Source: JALHST01 sp038316335
GTDB lineage: Bacteria; Bacteroidota; Bacteroidia; Flavobacteriales; Flavobacteriaceae
Length of the DNA: 64,000 nt
Assembly: GCA_038316335.1 (NCBI GenBank)
Contig: JBBQAM010000002.1
Span: 62,001 to 126,000, forward strand
Direction of reading: 5' to 3'
Shown: positions 51,972 through 61,708 of the stretch, piece after piece
Numbering within the stretch: the first letter of the stretch is position 1
Layout: every line of letters begins with the position of its first letter
Notes under the pieces: generated by a model
What the model was told of the DNA's origin: nothing
Databases searched by the model: none
What the model saw: only the letters and a program-made list of their open reading frames with translations
Position numbers and translations under genes: made by a program

Positions 51972-53666
51972 TTAATGACCAGTGGCTTCTCGAGCACCAC
52001 TGGGAATTCGAATATCCTCTACAATTTCCTGCACCTCCTGTGGGGGTTCAGGTGTAAACTTCATTACTAGTATCGAAACAACAAAATTGGCGATCATGGC
52101 CAGTGAACCAAAACCTTCAGGAGAAATACCGAACCACCATTCCTTCGAAGTTCCCCCTCCGAACATACCAAATTTGAATTTCATCATATAAAATAGCATC
52201 AAGAGCATACCCATGATCATACCGGCTACCGCGCCTTCCCGATTCATTTTTTTATAAAAAATTCCAAGTACGATGGCCGGAAAGAAAGAAGCAGCCGCCA
52301 GACCAAAAGCCAAAGCGACTACTGCTGCGACAAAACCAGGCGGATTTATGCCAAAATATCCGGCGACGACCACTGCAACGGTGGCCGAAATACGTGCGGC
52401 CCATAGTTCGCCCTTGTCTGAAATACCAGGACTGAAAACTTTTTTTATTAAGTCATGAGATACCGACGATGAAATAACCAATAGCAAGCCTGCGGCCGTA
52501 GATAAAGCGGCCGCTAGTCCGCCGGCAGCCACCAAGGCTATTACCCAAGCAGGCAAATTGGCGATTTCTGGGTTGGCGAGGACCATGATGTCATTATCTA
52601 TTTTTAACTCATTACGTTCTTTATCGGCCACATATTGAATTTTTCCATCCTTGTTTTTATCGTCAAAGGTCAATAACCCGGTTTTCTCCCAATTTTTAAA
52701 CCAGCCTGGCATTTCGGAATACCTTTGATCGCTCACGGTCTTAATTAGGTTTGTCTTTGCGAATGCGGCCACGGCAGGTGCCGTTGTGTATAAAATGGCA
52801 ATGAGTAAGAGCGCCAAACCTGCTGATTTTCTGGCATCCCGCACGCGTTTTACGGTAAAGAAGCGAACGATTACATGCGGAAGCCCCGCAGTACCTACCA
52901 TAAGGGCAAGGGTAATTGCAAAAATATCGATCATTGACTTGGAGCCATTCGTATATGTATTAAAACCGAGCTCGGCCGAAAGTCCGTCTAATTTATCTAA
53001 AAGATACATTCCAGTGCCATCGTTCAAGGTAGATCCCATTCCCAATTGGGGAATCGGATTTCCTGTCATCTGGATGGAAATAAAGATAGCCGGCACCATG
53101 AACGCAAAAATTAATACACAATATTGTGCAACTTGGGTATAGGTTATTCCTTTCATTCCCCCTAATACGGCATAGAAAAGCACGATGACCATACCAATGA
53201 CCACCCCGGTTTCAATATCGACCTCAAGAAATCTCGAAAACACGACCCCAACACCGCGCATTTGACCGGCCACATAGGTAAATGAAATTATCAAGGCACA
53301 AAGTACTGCAACGATGCGAGCGGTTTTTGAATAATAGCGATCCCCTATAAAATCGGGTACCGTAAATTTTCCGAATTTCCGCAAATAGGGTGCAAGTAAA
53401 AGGGCAAGGAGCACGTATCCCCCGGTCCATCCCATCAGGTACACAGAACCATCATACCCTGCAAATGCAATGATACCGGCCATGGAAATAAACGAAGCTG
53501 CTGACATCCAGTCGGCCGCTGTTGCCATCCCATTGGCCCAAGGGGAAACCCCTCCGCCTGCCACATAAAATTCCTTGGTGGAGCCGGCTCGTGACCATAT
53601 GGCAATGCCTATATAAAGGGTGAAAGTGACTCCAACTAAAATATACGTCCAGGTCTGAACACTCAT
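51972..53666 (-). CDS. Sodium:solute symporter, large subunit (acetate-type, DUF4212 partner)
   Basis: A 564-aa solute:sodium symporter with 13 predicted helices, of the subset that pairs with a small DUF4212 protein. SSS motifs: GGGVSPWANGMATAADWMSAASF near residue 36 and GGLAAALSTAAGLLLVISSSVSHDL near residue 385. An extracytoplasmic loop (about residues 320-350) contains DDKNKDGKIQY, an EF-hand-like calcium loop. The neighbouring acs gene 34 bp downstream and the DUF4212 gene upstream make acetate or another short organic acid the likely substrate. Confidence 0.92.
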   Translation of the reverse strand: MSVQTWTYILVGVTFTLYIGIAIWSRAGSTKEFYVAGGGVSPWANGMATAADWMSAASFISMAGIIAFAGYDGSVYLMGWTGGYVLLALLLAPYLRKFGKFTVPDFIGDRYYSKTARIVAVLCALIISFTYVAGQMRGVGVVFSRFLEVDIETGVVIGMVIVLFYAVLGGMKGITYTQVAQYCVLIFAFMVPAIFISIQMTGNPIPQLGMGSTLNDGTGMYLLDKLDGLSAELGFNTYTNGSKSMIDIFAITLALMVGTAGLPHVIVRFFTVKRVRDARKSAGLALLLIAILYTTAPAVAAFAKTNLIKTVSDQRYSEMPGWFKNWEKTGLLTFDDKNKDGKIQYVADKERNELKIDNDIMVLANPEIANLPAWVIALVAAGGLAAALSTAAGLLLVISSSVSHDLIKKVFSPGISDKGELWAARISATVAVVVAGYFGINPPGFVAAVVALAFGLAAASFFPAIVLGIFYKKMNREGAVAGMIMGMLLMLFYMMKFKFGMFGGGTSKEWWFGISPEGFGSLAMIANFVVSILVMKFTPEPPQEVQEIVEDIRIPSGAREATGH

Positions 53667-53862
53667 TATTGTTTCAGTTAATCGGTTATTGCAAATTGAG
53701 CCTACAATGCAATTGCTATTTCGGCCCTTTTAGATTCAGCATTAAATTTATAATGGTGCGACACTTGTTGGCGTCTGCGCTTGATATTGCATATTGTACA
53801 GTGGTCCCTGTAAATTATTCTTATTTTATGGCTACTGGCTGCATCATGATTGCTATATCCGT

Positions 53863-54123
53863 TCAATCATCATAGCCATATTTTTTATCCAATTTGTTCA
53901 TTAGGCGAACATACACGAAAATCAAAATCACGAATAGATAAATGGCGCCTTGCTGTGCAAACCAAAATCCGACTTTGAAGCCGCCCACTTGAAAGGTGTC
54001 AAGGGCATCTTTAAATAGAATACCAGCACCATAGGAACCAAGGAACCAGATCGTTAATAGAATGGTAAGGTATCGAACGTTCACTTTCCAATATGCTGTT
54101 GCTTTTTTTTGTTTTTCAGACAT
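53863..54123 (-). CDS. DUF4212 symporter small subunit
   Basis: An 86-aa protein with two transmembrane helices (about residues 17-37 and 53-75). The family signature is YWKVNVRYLTILLTIWFLGSYGAGILF and GFKVGFWFAQQGAIYLFVILIFVYVRLMNKLD. These proteins are encoded next to a specific SSS symporter subset and are taken to be its small subunit. It is separated from the large-subunit gene by 196 bp in which I see no gene. Confidence 0.93.
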   Translation of the reverse strand: MSEKQKKATAYWKVNVRYLTILLTIWFLGSYGAGILFKDALDTFQVGGFKVGFWFAQQGAIYLFVILIFVYVRLMNKLDKKYGYDD

Positions 54124-54183
54124 GCTTTAGTACGATTCGTTTTTGTATTGTACCTACTAATATAAGTAATTGCGAGCTACTTC

Positions 54184-55260
54184 CTAATTTGGAAGGTAAA
54201 TCACCCCACTTGATGAATCCCGGAGGGCCCCGGTAACCGAACAAAGCACGTTCGTTTGACCTTCTACCCTAAGCACTGCCATTAGGGCAAAGATCAGGGC
54301 TTCCTTAAAATCGATCAGCTGTTTGACTGGAATGACGCACTGAATGCCGGGTCCCAATTTCTCTTGTAAAACTTCGATCAAAAAATCGTTAAGCGCTCCC
54401 CCTCCCGTAATCAATACCGTGCTTGGCGAAGTCAATGCATGGGGCTTAATTTGTGCTGAAATTTGTTCACAAATATGGTGGATCGCGGTACACAAAAGAT
54501 TTTCAAGCGAATCGGGGGTCCTGTCTACCAAAGGCATTACTTCAGCCACGAACCATTCATATCCGATTGATTTCGGGAAAGGTAATGTATAAAACGCAAG
54601 CTGATTCAATTGCTGCAACAGCCCAGAATTGATTTTTCCTGTTTTTGCGAATTTACCCCCATTATCATATTCTAGACCATTTTTTCGACTCATGTAGTTC
54701 AGGATCATATTTGCAAGTCCGATATCATAGGCGATTCTTTTTTCGTTTTTTTCGAACGATACGTTGCTGATGCCACCGAGATTTAAACAGAAATTATAAC
54801 TTCCAAATAACATTTTGTCGCCAATGGGTACCAAAGGTGCACCTTGTCCACCGAGCGATACATCATTGGTTCGAAAATCGCAGACGACGGTTTTTTGGCT
54901 TACATTGGCAATGTGCTGGCCTGATCCTATTTGAAAAGTAAACCCTTTTTCAGGTCTATGGTGAGTTGTGTGCCCGTGACTGGATATAAAATCTACATCC
55001 AAGCCATCATTGTCTATAAAAGATTTTACTTGTTCGCCCAACCAAGTGCCATAGGCTGCATGAAATTGTAATAATGCATCGGCAGGAAGAAATACCGCGT
55101 CCTTTAATTTTGCACGCATTTCGGGAGTATACGAAAGGCTATTGGAATTCATAATTTTGAATTGCCAGGTACCTTCGGCTTTCCAAAAATGGCAATAGGC
55201 CAGATCCAGACCGTCAAGTGAAGTTCCCGACATGAGGCCGATAATTTTATACACCTTCAT
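54184..55260 (-). CDS. anmK: Anhydro-N-acetylmuramic acid kinase
   Basis: This enzyme phosphorylates and opens 1,6-anhydro-MurNAc to MurNAc-6-phosphate in cell-wall recycling. At 358 aa it has the usual length. Motifs: the ATP-binding GLMSGTSLDGLDLAYC at residues 8-23, SSHGHTTHHRP near 92, NLGGISNVS near 160 and ITGGGALNDFLIE near 285. It overlaps the NagZ-like gene by 14 bp on the same strand, so the product of one feeds the other. Confidence 0.96.
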   Translation of the reverse strand: MKVYKIIGLMSGTSLDGLDLAYCHFWKAEGTWQFKIMNSNSLSYTPEMRAKLKDAVFLPADALLQFHAAYGTWLGEQVKSFIDNDGLDVDFISSHGHTTHHRPEKGFTFQIGSGQHIANVSQKTVVCDFRTNDVSLGGQGAPLVPIGDKMLFGSYNFCLNLGGISNVSFEKNEKRIAYDIGLANMILNYMSRKNGLEYDNGGKFAKTGKINSGLLQQLNQLAFYTLPFPKSIGYEWFVAEVMPLVDRTPDSLENLLCTAIHHICEQISAQIKPHALTSPSTVLITGGGALNDFLIEVLQEKLGPGIQCVIPVKQLIDFKEALIFALMAVLRVEGQTNVLCSVTGALRDSSSGVIYLPN

Positions 55261-56857
55261 AACGTGCTAATTTTATTGGTAGTTCTCCTACAGCTTCGAT
55301 TTTGCCTAAAAAATGATCGGCAGCCACTTCCTGAAAGACCTTAAAATCCTGATAGATTACCACGATCGCATGTGCTTTTTCAGTGTGGATGTGATTCAGG
55401 GTATACGGATTTCCAAAAAGGTATACTACTACCTTTTTTGTGTGTAGCAGCTCATTGACAAAGGGTAACACCTCCTTCGAAAATCCGAAGTTATTGGTAG
55501 GTTTTACGTTTGGTGGAAAAAGTGCCAAAAGTATGTATTCTTCTTGGGGAAGTGTTGGCCCAAACTTCCCGAGACCACTTTCGACGATCGAAAAATCCAC
55601 TAATGCAGTATCCTTATTTATCAATTTAAAAAATAGGGTATCAACATCTTTTGAAATTTGTATCCCACGAAAAGGATGGTCTCTAAAAGTGCGGATGTCT
55701 GCTTCGCTACCTTTGAATCTTGTGATGCTCTTAAGAGCGATCCGTTTGTTCAAACTAGATGGATCACTAAGTTTTAATCCCAATTTCCCGATACCACCTA
55801 ATGCTTTTTCCTTCAATCTCCAAAATCGTTTGAAACTTTCTTCAATCTGGCTTTCGCTGGCATTTTTTAGAATGGTGGCCACACCTTCGATAACGTGTTC
55901 GGAAAAACAAAGCACATCGTTACCCGCATCAAAGGCGACCCATTCAAGTTCCCCTTTTTGGGGATACAGTTTTGAAACCGCATGCATATTCAGGGCATCG
56001 GAAACCACGACACCCTCAAAACCCATTTCGTTGCGTAAAACGCCTTTGATACAATCTTTTGAAATGCTCGTTGGAATATTTTTCCTTAAGGTCAATGAGG
56101 GAACCGATAAATGACCCACCATAACAGAATCAACCCCAGCCTCTATCAATTTTTGAAATGGAAACAACTCGTTTGCCAACAAGGCCGATTTCGACTTTTC
56201 GATTATGGGAAGTCCTAAATGGGAATCGGTAGCGGTATCCCCATGGCCTGGAAAATGTTTTGCGCTGGTTAGGAGGCCCATACTCTGTATTCCCTTCATC
56301 ATTGCGATGCCCTTTTCGGTAACCGAATCCCGGTTTTCGCCAAAAGAGCGATAACCGATTACTGGGTTGTTCGGATTATTGTTGATATCAACAACCGGTG
56401 AAAAATTCCAATGTATGCCGGCAATTTTACAGTCTAGGGCGATGTCTTTACCGACTTGATATAGTAGGTCATTGTCATTGTGAATAGCACCCAAGGTAAT
56501 TGCATAGGGGTATTGGGGCGTATTTTCGAGGCGCATGGCCAAGCCCCATTCTGCATCTATAGCGAACACTAGAGGATATTTGGCACGTTCTTGATAGCGT
56601 TGTATTAACTCCTTGAGACATTCCAGACTCTTGGTGTTTTTTACTATTTTTTTCTTGCCCTCAAAATTGGTGGCCGCGCTGGCACGACTATGAAAGAAAC
56701 AAAGCCCGCCGATAGCATACGACTCGATCAACTTCTCCAATTGCTGTATTTCTACTTCAGAATCATTGACAAATGCCGCTGGCATAAAAAGTTGGCCAAT
56801 TTTTTCAAGAGGGGTAAGTACCTTAGTAGCTTCTTCGTATGCCAGTATCTTATCCAT
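55247..56857 (-). CDS. Family-3 glycoside hydrolase, NagZ-like beta-N-acetylglucosaminidase
   Basis: A 536-aa GH3 enzyme. I prefer the ATG at 56857 (MDKILAYEEATKVL); it overlaps the upstream transporter stop by 8 bp. The NagZ loop KHFPGHGDTATDSHLGLP (about residue 207) carries the His of the catalytic dyad, and the nucleophile Asp is in VVVSDALNMHAV near residue 292. No signal peptide is present, so it acts in the cytoplasm on GlcNAc-anhydroMurNAc. The C-terminal 190 residues go beyond the about 340 aa of Escherichia coli NagZ. Gene order AmpG-like, NagZ-like, anmK follows the pathway. Confidence 0.9.
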   Translation of the reverse strand: MDKILAYEEATKVLTPLEKIGQLFMPAAFVNDSEVEIQQLEKLIESYAIGGLCFFHSRASAATNFEGKKKIVKNTKSLECLKELIQRYQERAKYPLVFAIDAEWGLAMRLENTPQYPYAITLGAIHNDNDLLYQVGKDIALDCKIAGIHWNFSPVVDINNNPNNPVIGYRSFGENRDSVTEKGIAMMKGIQSMGLLTSAKHFPGHGDTATDSHLGLPIIEKSKSALLANELFPFQKLIEAGVDSVMVGHLSVPSLTLRKNIPTSISKDCIKGVLRNEMGFEGVVVSDALNMHAVSKLYPQKGELEWVAFDAGNDVLCFSEHVIEGVATILKNASESQIEESFKRFWRLKEKALGGIGKLGLKLSDPSSLNKRIALKSITRFKGSEADIRTFRDHPFRGIQISKDVDTLFFKLINKDTALVDFSIVESGLGKFGPTLPQEEYILLALFPPNVKPTNNFGFSKEVLPFVNELLHTKKVVVYLFGNPYTLNHIHTEKAHAIVVIYQDFKVFQEVAADHFLGKIEAVGELPIKLARYEGV

Positions 56858-58124
56858 TCGTATCTGAGGTTTTCTTTCCGAAATCAATAGGATATTCTAG
56901 GTATTTTAGTAGGAGTAAGGCGGGAAGTGAGGCCAATACGACCCATACAAAGAACCCATCATACCCCAACCATTGTTGCATATAGCCACTGATCATTCCA
57001 GGTAGCATCATACCCAATGCCATAAAGCCAGTAGCTATGGCATAATGTGAGGTCTTCGATTTACCGTCAGCGATGTAGATGAGAAACATCAGAAATGCGG
57101 CAAAGCCGAAACCATAGCCGAATTTTTCGAAAACGACGGTCGCGGTAACGGCGTAGATATTCGTGGTTTTAGTCATCGCGAGAAGGGCATACAGGATATT
57201 CGGGACATTTAGGGAAAGCACCATGGGCAGCATCCATTTTTTGAGTCCGTCACGCGAAATCAGAACGCCTCCTACGATGCCCCCGATCGACAAAAAAATG
57301 ACACCGGCAGTACCAAAAATGGTTCCCAGTTGTTCAGTAGAATATCCTAAGCCGCCTTTTTCCGGGGAATCCAACAGAAAAGGAGCTGCCATCTTGACCA
57401 ATTGTGATTCGCCCAGACGATACGTCAAGATAAACGCCAAAGCAATTCCGATTTGTTTCTTTTTAAAGAAGGCAGCAAAAACTTCCAAAAATCCCTGTGG
57501 TTTTGAGGTGGCTATGGCAGTGGAGGATTCGTATTTTGGGGTAACTATAAAATTCGCGATGGTCAAAGACAACATTAAAAAGGCTGCGGCGGTCATTGTT
57601 ATACTCCATGCCTTTGTATTGTCGCCATATTTATGTTCAAGATACCCCGCAAATATTACAATCAGGCCTTCTCCGGTAACCATGGCCAAGCGATAAAAGA
57701 CACTACGCATTCCTACGAAAAACGCTTGTTTTTTTTCGGTCAAACCCAGCATATAATACCCATCAGATGCAATATCATTAGTAGCCGAGGCAAAAGCGGC
57801 CATCCAGAAACAAGCGAGGGTCGTTGTAAAAAACAAGTTGGTTGGCAAGGTCAATCCGACACCTAGGAGTGCTACCGAAATCAACAGCTGCATTCCTAAA
57901 AACCAATTGCGCTTGGTGCTCCTTAGGTCGACAAACGGACTCCACAAAGGTTTAAGCACCCAAGGCAAATAAAGAACACTTGTATAAAGGCCAATGTCCT
58001 CGTTGCTCACCCCTAATTTTTTATACATAATGACCGAAACGGTCACGACAAGCACGTAAGGCAAACCCTGTGTAAAATATAATATCGGGATCCATCCCCA
58101 AGCCCCTTTGTCTTTTTGGACCAT
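56850..58124 (-). CDS. AmpG-like muropeptide MFS transporter
   Basis: A 424-aa MFS transporter with 12 helices. The N-terminus IPILYFTQGLPYVLVVTVSVIMYKKLGVSNEDIGLYTSVLYLPWVLKPLWSP is typical of the AmpG family (GlcNAc-anhMurNAc permeases). Loop 4-5 has the SATNDIASDGYYM motif. Overlap with the NagZ-like gene and the presence of anmK support uptake of anhydromuropeptides or their disaccharide. First gene of the AmpG-like-NagZ-like-anmK operon. Confidence 0.87.
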   Translation of the reverse strand: MVQKDKGAWGWIPILYFTQGLPYVLVVTVSVIMYKKLGVSNEDIGLYTSVLYLPWVLKPLWSPFVDLRSTKRNWFLGMQLLISVALLGVGLTLPTNLFFTTTLACFWMAAFASATNDIASDGYYMLGLTEKKQAFFVGMRSVFYRLAMVTGEGLIVIFAGYLEHKYGDNTKAWSITMTAAAFLMLSLTIANFIVTPKYESSTAIATSKPQGFLEVFAAFFKKKQIGIALAFILTYRLGESQLVKMAAPFLLDSPEKGGLGYSTEQLGTIFGTAGVIFLSIGGIVGGVLISRDGLKKWMLPMVLSLNVPNILYALLAMTKTTNIYAVTATVVFEKFGYGFGFAAFLMFLIYIADGKSKTSHYAIATGFMALGMMLPGMISGYMQQWLGYDGFFVWVVLASLPALLLLKYLEYPIDFGKKTSDTNG

Positions 58125-58244
58125 AAACTTCTCTTTGGTCTAAATTTAAAAAAAATGGTGCGGTTCTATTGAACTAGAAAGAAGCAAATAGTGGCTGCAC
58201 TTTTTTTAGTTATTCGTTTCTAACTACTTTCTCCTCAAGCCTCA

Positions 58245-59498
58245 TCAATCCTCATTTTTTCGAAGTTGGATCGTTTTATTTTTAATGATAGGTTTTGCCC
58301 ATATGCCGATACCCAAAATGTACCCCAGCATTACAAAAACCAACAACATGCCCACTTTCAAGGATGTAAAATCACTTATGAAACCAATAAGAAGTTGTAC
58401 AACAGCTCCGCCCATGATGCCTGTCATGAGGATTCCTGCAAAAGACCCATGATGTTCTGCAACCGAGTTGAGTCCGAGCGACAAAATTATCGGATACATG
58501 ACCGAGAGAAAAAAACCACTTATTTCAAAACCATATAACGAATAGTGGGTATTCCCGAAAAGCGCTATAGCCAAAGATAGGATGGCAAGAATCGAGAAAA
58601 GTTTAAGTACCACTTTGCTATCGAGCACTTTTAATAAAATCAACCCTAAAATACCGCCCAAGGTCATTAACCCCCAAAAATTACCTACGGCAGTAGCTCC
58701 GATTGTTTCGTAATCGAGGCCATGATAGGTTTGGAGAAATTTCGACATCCAATATGATATGCCCTGTTCGGCCCCTACATAGGCGAAGATTCCAAAGAAA
58801 TAAAGCAGGACCAACTTATTTTTGAATAATTCGAGGTAGGTTTTGCGAGACCCGGTTTTCTCGGAGCTGGTCAATTCGACTTTGGGAAAAGTAACCGTCA
58901 ATAGAATACCTATCATGATAAGACTGGCCACGGCAAAGATCCAATACATTGATATCCATGCCATATCTGATGGCACTATCTTGGTAAGGACGTTAATAAG
59001 CCAACTAGCTTCTTGCCCTGGCTTGTTTAATCCGGTAACCAAATAGGAGTATACCTGCGGACTTACGAAGGAAGCTGCGCCAAAAATCAATTGGGCCAGG
59101 ACCGAGGTAAAGGCGTAATGCTCCTCGCCACCGGTAACCCGCAATAACGGGTTGATGACGACCTGCAAGATTGCCATGCCGGTACCTATGGTGAATAATG
59201 TAATGAGAAATACCTCGAATGTTGGTAATAGCACAAAAAGTATCGCCCCTAAAAGGGATAATAGGAATGCCAAGAGCATCAGCCGCTTTTCCCCGAATCG
59301 TTCGACCATAAATCCAGAAGGAATCGACATAACGCCATACGCGATAAAAAAAGTAAATGGTAAAAATCCGGCCATTGTTTCGCTCAGGCTAAAGCTTGCC
59401 GAAACACTGGGATTTAGCGCTCCAAGAATATTGGTCAAAAAGGAGATTACGAAAAATGTGACTAGAATCAAGACGACAATTCGGTAATTCTTCTTCAT
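58245..59498 (-). CDS. FHS-family sugar transporter (NagP-like)
   Basis: A 417-aa MFS permease of the fucose-galactose-glucose-GlcNAc (FHS) family. I place the start at 59498 (MKKNYRIVVLILVTFF); the frame extends to 59555 without conserved residues. Family features: ITLFTIGTGMAILQVVINPLLRVTGGEEHYAFTSVLAQLIFGAASFVSP, and SVMYPIILSLGLNSVAEHHGSFAGILMTGIMGGAV in the second half. Neighbouring nagB, murQ and the deoR gene suggest N-acetylglucosamine or a similar amino sugar as substrate. It is separate from the AmpG operon by 120 bp. Confidence 0.85.
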   Translation of the reverse strand: MKKNYRIVVLILVTFFVISFLTNILGALNPSVSASFSLSETMAGFLPFTFFIAYGVMSIPSGFMVERFGEKRLMLLAFLLSLLGAILFVLLPTFEVFLITLFTIGTGMAILQVVINPLLRVTGGEEHYAFTSVLAQLIFGAASFVSPQVYSYLVTGLNKPGQEASWLINVLTKIVPSDMAWISMYWIFAVASLIMIGILLTVTFPKVELTSSEKTGSRKTYLELFKNKLVLLYFFGIFAYVGAEQGISYWMSKFLQTYHGLDYETIGATAVGNFWGLMTLGGILGLILLKVLDSKVVLKLFSILAILSLAIALFGNTHYSLYGFEISGFFLSVMYPIILSLGLNSVAEHHGSFAGILMTGIMGGAVVQLLIGFISDFTSLKVGMLLVFVMLGYILGIGIWAKPIIKNKTIQLRKNED

Positions 59499-59709
59499 CG
59501 GTTTCGTGTAGTTGGTGGTTGTCCTTGGTTTGTTGCTTAAATGTAGGAAAACCAATTTAGTATTGCCATATATTCATCTTTAAAATGGTCTCAAAGTGTG
59601 CTTGATAATAGCATTTCGAGTAAATCGGACCCTGAAACAAATCCCTGTCAAGCAACTTTCGAGTGCCTAACAGGGTACTAGGGAAACATTTCTGCACGCC
59701 ATGTGCTAG

Positions 59710-61653
59710 TTACTCAAAATGATATCGAACAAATCCTTCCATCGCCTCATATTCAGCCATTCCTAGGGCATTGTATTTTTTTGCGGTTTGCGTATTTCTT
59801 TGTTCGGCCCGTTGCCAGAATTCCCGATCATCATTGCCAGGAAACATGGCGGCGTCTTTTTGCGACTGGTGCTTAAAGATTGCATTCTTTTTGCGTTGCA
59901 TATCTTTTGGACCGATGGGGATGGTCATTTCCATATCGGCAATATCCCATTCCTGCCACGCACCACGATAGAGCCACAAATAGCAGTCATTTATCCATTC
60001 GGCCTTTTCCTGAACAAATCGCTCCATAGCCTCATAGATGACCTGTAGACAGACACGATGCGTGCCATGTGGATCTGAAAGGTCACCAGCTGCGAATATT
60101 TGGTGGGGGCGAATCGTGTCTAATAGATTATAGGTCAATTGAACGTCCGCTGCCGAATGGGGCTTTTTCTTCACCGTTCCAGTTTCATAAAAAGGTAGGT
60201 TTTGGAAATGCGCATTTTCCTCTTTTACACCACAATATCGGCAAGCCGCCAAGGCTTCCCCTTTTCTGATAAGGCCTTTAAATTTTTGAATTACAGGGCT
60301 ATCGACTTGACCAGGCAATTTATGACCTAAAAATTTCCGAACTTCTTTAAATTGTTTTTCAATGTCCGAATTATCTTGCTGAATTTCCTTGGCAAAATCC
60401 ATAAAACGTATTACTTCATCATCGAATACCGCAATATTTCCGGAGGTCTGATAGGCCACGTGTACATTGTGCCCTTGATCCACCAATCGCAACAAGGTGC
60501 CGCCCATTGATATTACATCATCATCGGGATGTGGACTAAAGATCAGGGATGTTTTAGGATAGGGGTTATTTCGTTCAGGTCGGTTGCTGTCATCGGCATT
60601 CGGTTTGCCACCTGGCCAACCTGTGATGGTTCGTTGTAATTGGTTGAAGACGATTAGGTTAATGTGTTCTGCAGAACCTACTTCGGCTACGAGACTTCCC
60701 ATTCCATGCTCGTTATAATCCTCATTAGTCAATTTTAAAATGGCTTTGTTCAATTTCTCGGAGAGCCAGATAGTGGCTTTTTTGATAAGATGGTCTGTCC
60801 AGGTGCATTCGGCCACCAACCATGGTGTATTTAAACGGGTAAGGCTAGAGGCCGCTGCGGTATCAACGATAAAGTCACAGTTCTCATGATGTTGAAGGAA
60901 GGTAGCGGGTACCGACTCCCGTATTTTTCCTTCGACCGCCTGATGAATTATTCCGGCCTTCCCTTCCCCCCAAGCCATCAAAATTATCCGTTTCGCGGCC
61001 ATAATCGTACCTACACCCATGGTAAGCGCCTTTCCAGGTACATTTTCAAGTCCGAAGAAGTCGCTGGCGGCATCCAATCGCGTTACCCGATCCAGTCGAA
61101 CCATCCTCGTTTTACTTTTTAGGGATGAACCAGGCTCATTGAACCCAATATGACCAGTACGTCCGATGCCCAAAACTTGAATATCGATACCCCCGGCCTT
61201 TTCTATCTTTCGCTCATACGTATCGCAGAAATCCCGCGCATCTTCTTTGTCCATCGTACCATCAGGAATATTTACATTCGTTTTCTTGATATCGATGTGA
61301 TCGAAAAGATGTTCGTTCATAAAACGAACATAACTGTGAATAGAATCTGGCTCCATGGGGAAATATTCGTCCAGATTGAAGGTGATAACATTTTTAAAAC
61401 TTAGACCTTCCTCTTGATGAAATTTTACAAGGAATTCGTATACTTTGGTGGGAGTAGATCCCGTTGCCAAACCCAAAACCGCATTTTTTCCATCCTTTTG
61501 ACGCTCCCGAATTAACTGGGCTATTTCATTAGCAACGTAAAAGGACGCCTCTTGGGAACTTTCATGAATTACCGTATTGATTTTTTCGAATTTTCTTGAC
61601 TCCTCGTCGGCCGGGAATACAGTGATGCTTGGATTTGTGGATGGTATCGCCAT
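59710..61653 (-). CDS. nagB: Glucosamine-6-phosphate deaminase fused to a PIG-L deacetylase-like domain
   Basis: A 647-aa two-domain protein. I choose the ATG at 61653 (MAIPSTNPSITVF) over 61686. Residues about 30-280 are NagB (LGLATGSTP, FNLDEYFPM, GIGRTGHIGFNEPGS), converting GlcN-6-P to fructose-6-P and ammonia. Residues about 360-620 form a PIG-L/LmbE domain with SPHPDDDVI near residue 374 and the second zinc site DPHGTHR near 532, like de-N-acetylases. The fusion occurs in several Bacteroidota. A GlcNAc-6-P deacetylase role for the second domain is inference; no nagA is in the window. Divergent from the DeoR gene over a repeat-rich 218-bp region. Confidence 0.93.
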   Translation of the reverse strand: MAIPSTNPSITVFPADEESRKFEKINTVIHESSQEASFYVANEIAQLIRERQKDGKNAVLGLATGSTPTKVYEFLVKFHQEEGLSFKNVITFNLDEYFPMEPDSIHSYVRFMNEHLFDHIDIKKTNVNIPDGTMDKEDARDFCDTYERKIEKAGGIDIQVLGIGRTGHIGFNEPGSSLKSKTRMVRLDRVTRLDAASDFFGLENVPGKALTMGVGTIMAAKRIILMAWGEGKAGIIHQAVEGKIRESVPATFLQHHENCDFIVDTAAASSLTRLNTPWLVAECTWTDHLIKKATIWLSEKLNKAILKLTNEDYNEHGMGSLVAEVGSAEHINLIVFNQLQRTITGWPGGKPNADDSNRPERNNPYPKTSLIFSPHPDDDVISMGGTLLRLVDQGHNVHVAYQTSGNIAVFDDEVIRFMDFAKEIQQDNSDIEKQFKEVRKFLGHKLPGQVDSPVIQKFKGLIRKGEALAACRYCGVKEENAHFQNLPFYETGTVKKKPHSAADVQLTYNLLDTIRPHQIFAAGDLSDPHGTHRVCLQVIYEAMERFVQEKAEWINDCYLWLYRGAWQEWDIADMEMTIPIGPKDMQRKKNAIFKHQSQKDAAMFPGNDDREFWQRAEQRNTQTAKKYNALGMAEYEAMEGFVRYHFE

Positions 61654-61683
61654 GGTGCTATTTAAATATATTTTTTTACAGGG

Positions 61684-61691
61684 CAAAGATA
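61684..61691 (-). promoter_or_regulatory. -7 box (TATCTTTG) of nagB
   Basis: The minus strand reads TATCTTTG 30 nt before the ATG at 61653. Its -33 region falls within the 22-bp tandem repeat, so a bound regulator would block RNA polymerase. Confidence 0.45.
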
Positions 61692-61708
61692 GGTATTATT
61701 TTTAAATA

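Noticed and set aside
55440..56114. Long 224-codon reading frame antisense to the GH3 gene
   Set aside because: The composition (Ser/Phe/Lys-rich, no recognisable family) is that of an antisense shadow, and the GH3 frame carries conserved motifs throughout.
57163..57696. 177-codon reading frame antisense to the AmpG-like gene
   Set aside because: Same reason: a shadow of a transporter frame, with no independent start signal or family resemblance.
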